A stretch of 26,411 bases of DNA. Origin: DATIUV01 sp049322755 (GTDB taxonomy: Bacteria; Pseudomonadota; Gammaproteobacteria; Burkholderiales; UBA6910). Numbering within the stretch: position 1 is the first letter of the stretch; every line of letters begins with the position of its first letter. The position numbers and the translations under genes were made by a program. Below are positions 15,758 to 21,024 of this stretch, one piece after another. Under the pieces are notes generated by a model. It worked only from the letters and a program-made list of their open reading frames with translations. It was not told the DNA's origin and did no database searches. Where the stretch lies: positions 1 to 26,411 of the forward strand of contig JBMOQX010000074.1 of assembly GCA_049322755.1 (NCBI GenBank), given 5' to 3'.

Positions 15758-16579
15758 TCATCGGGGAGCGGCGAGCGGGTGCGTCGGATCGGCGACGGGT
15801 TCCGGCGTCGCCGGCGCGGCGGGCTCGGCCGGCCTGGCCGACGGGCGGGTGCTGACCTGCGCCATCAGAGTCCCGCCGCGGTAGATCCTTAGCTCGCCCG
15901 GAGCGAACGCCCGCCAGCCGGCGTCGGCGCCCAGCGGCTCGGTGGCCACCACCACGCGCCGCTCGCCGGCGCCGGACCCGGGTTCGAGCCAGTGCAGGCG
16001 ATCGTGCCCGTAGGCGATGAGATGCTCGCCGTCCGAGAGGAGGAAATTGAATTTTCCCAGCGACGCGACGAGCTCGCTCACCGTCCCCAGCACCCGGAAC
16101 CAGGCGCCGGAGCCGGCGGACGCGGCATTCTGAAATTCCCGGGCGATGCCGCCGAGCAGATGGCAGAACGCGTACTCCGAATCGGTGTCGCCCAGAGGCC
16201 GGCATACCCGCCCGCCGTCGGGGTAAGCGAGGCCGACGATCTCGGGCACCAGCCCGTTATGGGCGAAAACCCACTCGCGTCCGCAGCAGGCGCTCACGAA
16301 GGGGTGGGCGTTGACGAGCGAGGGCACCGGCGGATGACGCGCTTTGCGCACGTGTGCGATGACGAGGGGCGAGCGCACGCGGCGTGCGAGTGTCGCGAAG
16401 CGTCCGCTCGTGGCGGCCGGGACCGGCGCCTTCTCCAGGTGCCAGCCGCTCGGACCCCGCCAGGCGATTCCCCAGCCGTCGGGGTTGTCCGCGCTGGCCC
16501 CGCCTCGGAGCCGGAATTCAGCCAGCAGCCGGGCCGCGGCACGGGGGCGGGCGGCGCTCAGGCCGAACAGTTCGCACAT
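15758..16579 (-). CDS. Class II glutamine amidotransferase (YafJ-like)
   Basis: The 273-residue protein begins MCELFGLS, so Cys2 becomes the N-terminal nucleophile of the class II (Ntn) glutaminase domain after Met removal. Other family marks are NPDGWGIAWRG, LVIAHVRKA near residue 80, the FAHNGLVPE loop, and GDTDSEYAFCHLLG. No synthase domain is attached, as in YafJ/EgtC-type stand-alone amidotransferases. EgtC-like members hydrolyse a gamma-glutamyl amide bond, which would fit a sulfur-compound pathway, but the substrate here is not known. The last 30 residues are a low-complexity Pro/Ala tail. No strong ribosome-binding site precedes the ATG. Confidence 0.9.
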   Translation of the reverse strand: MCELFGLSAARPRAAARLLAEFRLRGGASADNPDGWGIAWRGPSGWHLEKAPVPAATSGRFATLARRVRSPLVIAHVRKARHPPVPSLVNAHPFVSACCGREWVFAHNGLVPEIVGLAYPDGGRVCRPLGDTDSEYAFCHLLGGIAREFQNAASAGSGAWFRVLGTVSELVASLGKFNFLLSDGEHLIAYGHDRLHWLEPGSGAGERRVVVATEPLGADAGWRAFAPGELRIYRGGTLMAQVSTRPSARPAEPAAPATPEPVADPTHPLAAPR

Positions 16580-16668
16580 GTCAGATGGCCTGCGTTAAAA
16601 CCGGCTCCAGAGCCAGTACTTCTCAGGCCGCCTTGTCCCGGTGGGCTCGAATCGCTCATCGGCAGGGG

Positions 16669-17022
16669 TCAGAAGACCAGCACCCGCTCCGCCCATTGGG
16701 TCCAGGCGGTCAGTTCCGCCATGGTGCTGCGGCGGCTGCCTTCGACCAGCTCCGCCTCGCCGATGCCGCGCGCGTCCATGCAGGTGCCGCACACGCCGAT
16801 CTCGCCGGAGCGGCGCGCCACCATGCCCAGCATGTCGGCCACGTTGTAATAGCCTTGCGGCACCTTCTGCCCCTTCTTGGCGCAGGCGGCGGCGTCGCCC
16901 ATGAGGAACAGCCGCACCTGCTCGCCCTCCGCCTTGAGCAGCGAAATCGCAAGGCGCAGACCGTTGTAGCTGCGCTCGGTGCCGTAAGGCGGATCGTTGA
17001 GGACGAATAGCGTATTGGTCAT
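16669..17022 (-). CDS. DsrE/DsrF-like family protein
   Basis: The 117-residue product has the YchN/DsrE fold pattern: TNTLFVLNDPPYGTERSYNG at the N-terminus, LAISLLKAEGEQVRLFLMGD, then VADMLGMVARRSGEIGVCGT and a final VLVF strand. Family members carry persulfides on cysteines and relay sulfur in trimers or hexamers. The candidate cysteines here are the one in AAACAKKGQ and the pair in CGTCMDARG. An AGGAG lies 8 nt before the ATG. It lies between the hydroxylase and amidotransferase genes, so a sulfur-relay role fits the rhodanese-bearing regulator of the same cassette; that link is inferred. Confidence 0.9.
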   Translation of the reverse strand: MTNTLFVLNDPPYGTERSYNGLRLAISLLKAEGEQVRLFLMGDAAACAKKGQKVPQGYYNVADMLGMVARRSGEIGVCGTCMDARGIGEAELVEGSRRSTMAELTAWTQWAERVLVF

Positions 17023-17140
17023 CGTCGGGCTCCTGATTCGTTTTGGGTTGCGCAGGCGGCGGGAAGGCCGGCACGGTTCCAGTCCAGGATGCCGGCCGAG
17101 AGCAGCGGGCCGGCGGCGAGCCGCCGCAGGTTAGCCTCGC

Positions 17141-17989
17141 TCATGTCCGGGCTCGAGCTCCGCGCGGGGGGGCGGGTGGCGCCGGCCGGTCGCGGAACGG
17201 GATCGCCAGCATGCCGGGGAGGGCGGCGCAGTCCCCGGGCTCGCGGAACTCCGGGATGCCGATGGTCATGGCGGCGTGTCCCGCCGCCGGCTGCGCCCGG
17301 TAGGTTCCCAGGAGGCGGTCCCACAGGGAGAGGTTGAAGCCGAAGTTGCTGTTGGTCTCGTCGCGCCGGATCGAGTGGTGCACCCGGTGCATGTCCGGGG
17401 TGACGATCAGCCGGCGCAGCATCCGGTCCACCGCCAGCGGCAGGCGCACGTTGGCGTGATTGAACAGGGCGGTGGCGTTCAGCAGCACCTCGAAGACGAT
17501 CACCGCGGCCACCGGCGCGCCGAGCACCACGATCACGGCGAACTTGATCAGCATCGACAGCACGATCTCGATCGGATGGAAGCGGGCGCCGGTGGTGACG
17601 TCGAAGTCGAGGTCGGCGTGATGCATCCGGTGCAGCCTCCACAGCGCCGGCACCGCGTGAAACATGACGTGCTGCAGGTAGATGGCGAAGTCGAGCGCGA
17701 TCACCGCAATGGCGACGGCGGCCCATCCCGGCACTCCGAAATGGTTCAGCAGCCCCCAGCCGCGGGCCTCGGCGAACGCCGCGATGCCCACCGCGGCGGC
17801 CGGGAACAACAGCCGCACGATGACCGTGTCGATGGCCACGATGCCCAGATTGCTGGCCCATCGCAGGGCCTTCGGAACAGTCAGCGCGCGCCGGGGCGCC
17901 AGCAGCTCCCACGCCGCCATCACGGCGAATATCCCCGCGAATGCCGACAGGCGAATCAGGGATTCGTGAGCGATGAGGACTTCGTTCAT
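17141..17989 (-). CDS. Sterol desaturase/fatty acid hydroxylase-family membrane di-iron protein
   Basis: The 282-residue protein is an integral membrane member of the fatty acid hydroxylase superfamily. The histidine clusters that hold the two irons are present: QHVMFH (HxxxH), LHRMHHAD (HxxHH) and MHRVHHS (HxxHH), plus a further His in ALFNHANV. Several membrane helices precede and separate them (LIRLSAFAGIFAVMAAWELL, AAVAIAVIALDFAIYL, LIKFAVIVVLGAPVAAVIVF). Such enzymes hydroxylate or desaturate lipids with O2; the lipid is unknown. The start at 17989 follows a clear GGAGGAGG. It is the first gene after the promoter/palindrome at 18044-18079, so it probably leads the four-gene transcript. 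Confidence 0.92.
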   Translation of the reverse strand: MNEVLIAHESLIRLSAFAGIFAVMAAWELLAPRRALTVPKALRWASNLGIVAIDTVIVRLLFPAAAVGIAAFAEARGWGLLNHFGVPGWAAVAIAVIALDFAIYLQHVMFHAVPALWRLHRMHHADLDFDVTTGARFHPIEIVLSMLIKFAVIVVLGAPVAAVIVFEVLLNATALFNHANVRLPLAVDRMLRRLIVTPDMHRVHHSIRRDETNSNFGFNLSLWDRLLGTYRAQPAAGHAAMTIGIPEFREPGDCAALPGMLAIPFRDRPAPPAPPRGARART

Positions 17990-18043
17990 GGCCAGCCTCC
18001 TCCGTTGCGGGCACCGGTGTCGCCAGGGCGGCCGCACCCTGCA

Positions 18044-18065
18044 TATTCAATTAATATATTGAATA
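18044..18065. promoter_or_regulatory. Perfect 8-6-8 palindrome, probable repressor operator
   Basis: TATTCAAT (18044-18051) and ATTGAATA (18058-18065) are perfect inverted repeats around TAATAT, in an otherwise very GC-rich sequence. The palindrome covers the -10 of the leftward promoter candidate. AT-rich ATTC...GAAT dyads are typical of ArsR-family operators, including those of persulfide-responsive members, though the 12-nt spacing between ATTC and GAAT here differs from the ATTC-N8-GAAT I recall for SqrR/BigR. Confidence 0.7.
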
Positions 18066-18079
18066 CTATGGATTGGCAA
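18051..18079 (-). promoter_or_regulatory. Promoter candidate for the leftward hydroxylase/DsrE/amidotransferase/methyltransferase set
   Basis: Read on the minus strand, TTGCCA (18079-18074, 5 of 6) and TATTAA (18056-18051, 4 of 6) are 17 bp apart. The start point would fall near 18044, leaving a leader of about 55 nt. Because the palindrome at 18044-18065 sits over the -10, a bound protein should block RNA polymerase. Confidence 0.55.
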
Positions 18080-18207
18080 CGGACAAGTCAAGACTTTGCG
18101 GGGCCGCGAACGTAGAAACGCGGGACCGCGCCGGGATCGAAGGGTCAGCGGACACCGGGCGCCACCGCCGTTCGTGCCGGATTCGCCGGGGGGAACCCGA
18201 GCGGGGA

Positions 18208-18317
18208 TATCGGGCGAGCGCCTGGCCCAGGTCGGCGATGAGGTCCGCGGCACCCTCCAGGCCGATGGAAAGGCGAAGCATGCTGTCGGAAATGCCGCGC
18301 CGCGTGCGCTCCTCCGG
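18208..18317 (-). pseudogene. C-terminal fragment of a Cys/Met-metabolism PLP-dependent enzyme
   Basis: The minus strand reads PEERTRRGISDSMLRLSIG and then LEGAADLIADLGQALARY. This matches the C-terminal signature of cystathionine gamma-synthase/O-succinylhomoserine sulfhydrylase-type enzymes (compare E. coli MetB GISETLLRISTGIEDGEDLIADLENGF; recalled, not searched). Nothing recognisable precedes it, no stop closes it, and the PLP-binding part is absent. It is a relic of about 37 codons. Confidence 0.75.
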
Positions 18318-18443
18318 CGGCGGTCCGGCGCAGGCGCATGGAAGGCTCCGATGAAAGTTGCTGCGAGGGGGAACGCTGTGCCGGTGCGCCTGCGGGCTCA
18401 CCACTGCCGCCGGTTGATCTCCTTCGGCACCCCGATGTCCAAA

Positions 18444-18495
18444 GCTGGCGTCGAAGTGGGGACTGCGCGAGCGGGCGTTCGGCGGCAGGGGCTGA
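18444..18495 (+). pseudogene. 3'-end fragment of a flavoprotein gene (right copy of the 29-bp repeat)
   Basis: Bases 18444-18472 repeat 14008-14036 exactly. In the flavoprotein frame the fragment reads LASKWGLRERAFGGRG then TGA, against LASKWGLREQVFGEKG then TAG in the complete gene. The stop is at the same codon but is a different triplet. The complete racemase gene ends only 7 bp beyond, on the opposite strand. Confidence 0.75.
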
Positions 18496-18502
18496 TCGAA
18501 CC

Positions 18503-19594
18503 TTACGCGGCGTAACGCTCCACCGCGGCTTCGTCCCAGGCGATGCCGATGCCGGGGCGGTCGGGCGCGGCGAGGTGCCCGTCCTTCGGCACGGCGGGTT
18601 CCTGCAGGATCGGGCTCGCCCAGTCCACCCACTCCAGCCAGTGCGCGGTGGATGTCACCGCCAGCAGGTGCGCGCTCACCTCCGGGAACAGATGGCTGGA
18701 AACCGGCCGCGCGGCGGCGTCGGCCAGCGCCGCCGCGCGCAGCCAGCCGGAGACGCCGCCGATCTTGCACGCATCCGGCATCAGCAGGTCGGACGCGCCG
18801 GCGGCGATGCTCTTGGCCATGTCGTGGCTGCCCCACCAGTTTTCGCCCAGCTGCACCGGCGTCTCGAGCGCGTCGGCAATGGCGGCATGGCCGGCGTAAT
18901 CGTCGGCGCGGGTGGGCTCCTCGATCCATGCCAGGCCCTCGTCGTCCAGCGCGCGGCCGCGGCGAATCGCCTCGGCCGGCGGGAGCGACTGGTTGTAGTC
19001 GGAGAGCAGCACGATCCCGCCGCCGGCCGCGCGCCGCACGGCGCGCACCACGGCGAGGTCGGTCTCCAGGTCCGGATAGCCGAGCCGCACCTTGATGGCG
19101 CGGAAACCCGGCGCCAGCAGTTCCACCGCCTCCGCCGCCGCGTGGTGGGCGCCGATGATGCCGAGCCCGCAGCTGTTGTAGGCCGGAATCGGTCGCAGCT
19201 CACCGCCCAGCAGCCGCGCCAGCGGCAGCCCGGCGGCCTTGGCGAGCGCGTCCCACGCCGCCATGTCGATGGCCGCCATGGCCATGCCGGTCAATCCCTG
19301 GGGACCCAGCAGCCGGAAGCGCGCCTGCAACTTGCGCTCGATGGCGAGCGGCGCCACCGCCTCGCCCGCGAGCACCGGCTCCAGGTTGCGCACCAGATCC
19401 GCCAGCGGTCTGACCGCTATCGGCGTGTAGGCGAAGATGTAGCCACAGCCGGTGACGCCTTCGGCGGTGACCAGGTCCACCAGCACCAGCGGCGCGGTGG
19501 CCACGGTGCCGCCGCTGGTGGCGAGCGGGAGGCGCATGGGCACGTTGACGGCGCGGGCGGTCAGGCGCCGGATCGTGAGCGCAGCGGCGGGCAT
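18503..19594 (-). CDS. Mandelate racemase-like enolase-superfamily enzyme (KxR variant)
   Basis: From ATG at 19594, with a GGGAG 7 nt upstream, the product has 363 residues, the length of mandelate racemase. Similarity to that enzyme runs along the barrel: LSDYNQSLPPAEAIRR (first metal Asp), WIEEPTRADDYAGH (Glu), QLGENWWG (Glu), MPDACKIGGVSGWLRA (Asp of the dyad), and SSHLFPEVSAHLLA with the catalytic His. The barrel strand that carries Lys164-x-Lys166 in mandelate racemase reads IKVRLGYP here (Lys168, Arg170), so the second lysine, the S-face base, is an arginine. It may thus be a dehydratase, a one-sided epimerase, or a slower racemase. An alternative start at 19633 has poorer spacing. Divergent from the zinc-ribbon gene. 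Confidence 0.87.
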   Translation of the reverse strand: MPAAALTIRRLTARAVNVPMRLPLATSGGTVATAPLVLVDLVTAEGVTGCGYIFAYTPIAVRPLADLVRNLEPVLAGEAVAPLAIERKLQARFRLLGPQGLTGMAMAAIDMAAWDALAKAAGLPLARLLGGELRPIPAYNSCGLGIIGAHHAAAEAVELLAPGFRAIKVRLGYPDLETDLAVVRAVRRAAGGGIVLLSDYNQSLPPAEAIRRGRALDDEGLAWIEEPTRADDYAGHAAIADALETPVQLGENWWGSHDMAKSIAAGASDLLMPDACKIGGVSGWLRAAALADAAARPVSSHLFPEVSAHLLAVTSTAHWLEWVDWASPILQEPAVPKDGHLAAPDRPGIGIAWDEAAVERYAA

Positions 19595-19712
19595 GGCGGA
19601 TCTCCCGGTCAGGAATTGCCGGCGATTGTCCATCTTCCCCCGGGTGGGGCCAAGCGTAGAATGAATCCGGTGCGTCGCCGCCGGCGCCGTCCGTCCCCCC
19701 GAAGGAACTCCC

Positions 19713-20108
19713 ATGACCTTCGCCGATCGTCTCCGCAAGCACGGTTTCCGGCGCTGGTACGAACGCCAGCTGATCGAGGGATTCCTTTACCTCACCACCT
19801 GTTTCCTGTGCATGATCATGGTGGCGGCGTCCCTGGAGGCGTTCGGCGACAAGGTGCCCGGCCAGCAGCGGGCGCTGATGCTGACCCTGGCGATCGTCGG
19901 CGCGGGGGTGGGTGCGGTGACCTGGCGCCGGTTCAAGGACACCCTGAACCGGGCCGAGCACATGGCCGACCGCGCCAACTGCGGCGCCTGCGGCAGCTAC
20001 GCGCGTTTCGTCGTCCTGAGCGAGGGCGGGCAGCAGGGCGGCGAAGACGAGTCCGGCTGGGTGCGGGTGCGCTGCCGCAAGTGCAATCACGAGTGGCTGA
20101 TCGAATGA
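19713..20108 (+). CDS. Small membrane protein with C-terminal zinc ribbon
   Basis: The 131-residue protein starts 5 nt after an AAGGAA. It has a basic N-terminus (MTFADRLRKHGFRRWYERQ), two membrane helices (about residues 22-45 and 52-70), and a cytoplasmic tail with two CxxC knuckles (NCGACGSY near residue 90 and CRKCNHEW near the C-terminus), a zinc-ribbon pattern. The knuckles are 30 residues apart around an acidic insert (GGQQGGEDESGW). I do not recognise a characterised family and give no function. It is divergent from the racemase gene and converges on the STAS gene. Confidence 0.75.
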   Translation: MTFADRLRKHGFRRWYERQLIEGFLYLTTCFLCMIMVAASLEAFGDKVPGQQRALMLTLAIVGAGVGAVTWRRFKDTLNRAEHMADRANCGACGSYARFVVLSEGGQQGGEDESGWVRVRCRKCNHEWLIE

Positions 20109-20237
20109 CGCCCGACGCCCGCGCGTTCCCTGAACGCATAAACGCCACGGTGCCGGGGCGGCGGCGTCTCATCGGGCCCGCCCTGCACCGGATGCCCCGC
20201 CCCGGGGTCCGCGGCCCTCCAGGAGTCTTCCAATGTC

Positions 20238-20258
20238 CTGTTCCGGAGCAGGACACTA
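20238..20258 (-). repeat. Copy 2 of the palindrome-related element, near-perfect hairpin
   Basis: On the minus strand it reads TAGTGTCCTGCTCCGGAACAG, followed by GACAT to complete the palindrome (GTCCTG paired with CAGGAC around TCCGGA, 20234-20253, one mismatch). Its TAG is the STAS stop codon. It lies in the gap between convergent genes, so it may also serve as a weak terminator, although no T-run follows. Confidence 0.6.
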
Positions 20259-20633
20259 GCGCGCGCCGCCGGGCGCAACCCCCGGGTACTCGCCCTGGAC
20301 GTTGCCGGAAGGACTCGGTTCGTCTTCCACGCTGACGGAAAAATAGCGGCTGAGTCCCACCGACTGGATCGTCTCCAGCACCTGCGGCGCGCAGCGGACG
20401 AGGCGCAGCGAGCAGCGGCTGGCGCGGTCCTGCAGATACAGCAGCATTTCGATGTCGTGGACGTCGAGCCGGTCGATGTCCCTGAGCACGACCACCGCGT
20501 CCCGCCACCAGACATGGTGTATGCCGTCGAAGCCCGCCAGCGCCGTCCTCCTGGACTGCCGGTCCACCGGGCCGCTGAACTCGATGACGACGGGGGCATT
20601 GGGATCTTCCTGCAGGTGGAGCTGGATGCCCAT
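20256..20633 (-). CDS. STAS-domain protein (anti-sigma-factor-antagonist-like)
   Basis: The start at 20633 is set by a strong AAGGAGGAG 4 nt upstream, giving 125 residues. The fold pattern is that of a single STAS domain: PVVIEFSGPVDRQSRRTALA, then AVVVLRDIDRLDVHDIEMLL, then SLRLVRCAPQVLETIQSVGL and SRYFSVSVEDE. The usual phosphorylatable Ser/Thr would fall near DRLDVHDIEM, where an Asp stands instead, so phospho-control as in SpoIIAA may be lost. No kinase, phosphatase or sigma factor gene is next to it. The last 20 residues are a Gly/Pro-rich tail ending at the repeat-derived stop. Confidence 0.75.
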   Translation of the reverse strand: MGIQLHLQEDPNAPVVIEFSGPVDRQSRRTALAGFDGIHHVWWRDAVVVLRDIDRLDVHDIEMLLYLQDRASRCSLRLVRCAPQVLETIQSVGLSRYFSVSVEDEPSPSGNVQGEYPGVAPGGAR

Positions 20634-21024
20634 GGTCTCCTCCTTGTGTTCGCCAAGACACGGCGTTTGGAAATGAAACCTTTTTCGCCCGCTTGGGCGC
20701 GGGCGGTCCTGGACGTCACTCAAAATACGACCGCTGCATGGCGGCAGGGTTCCGGCCGTCGGCGCACCCGCGCCTTGCGCCTGTCGCGCATCGGCGTCTT
20801 GAAACCGTTTGCATTCCCGTGTCGCGTTGTGATGTGCAGGACGACGGGCAGTCGGCGCGCAGGAAAGGATGTCCGGACGTCGCAGGTCGCCTCGGCGGCG
20901 CGCCGCGATCGGCCCCGCTGGCGTGCTGACGCGCGCGGACGCGGCAATGAAGGAACAGGCCGGACCTGCGCGCGATACGGCGCGATCCCGGCCGGGCCCG
21001 CTGCCGGCCGGCCGTGCGCCGCGC
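20634..21024. other. Intergenic region between the STAS and M61 genes
   Basis: This 391-bp stretch should hold the STAS promoter and the end of the M61 transcript. A stem-loop at 20686-20705 (CGCCCGC/GCGGGCG, 6-nt loop) lies about 50 nt upstream of the STAS start, in its probable leader. I found no convincing promoter. The short frames here have no recognisable motifs or good start sites. Confidence 0.45.

Larger units (their letters stand above)
18066..18502. other. Gene-fossil region at the right edge of the cassette
   Basis: No intact gene is present. Recognisable pieces are a PLP-enzyme C-terminus (minus, 18208-18317) and a flavoprotein 3' end (plus, 18444-18495). Between them, 18318-18443 contains no confident homology. 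The long open frames crossing this region switch between unrelated pieces and have no coding character. Confidence 0.6.

Noticed and set aside
18398..18442. Minus-strand peptide LDIGVPKEINRRQW before a stop, resembling an alanine-dehydrogenase-like GVPKEI motif
   Set aside because: The motif belongs at the N-terminus of that family but here stands just before a stop, and no further similarity is present. I treat it as chance or an unidentified relic.
20686..20705. Stem-loop CGCCCGC/GCGGGCG next to a T-run, looked like a terminator
   Set aside because: The T-run precedes the stem on the plus strand and becomes an A-run after it on the minus strand, so it is not an intrinsic terminator in either direction.
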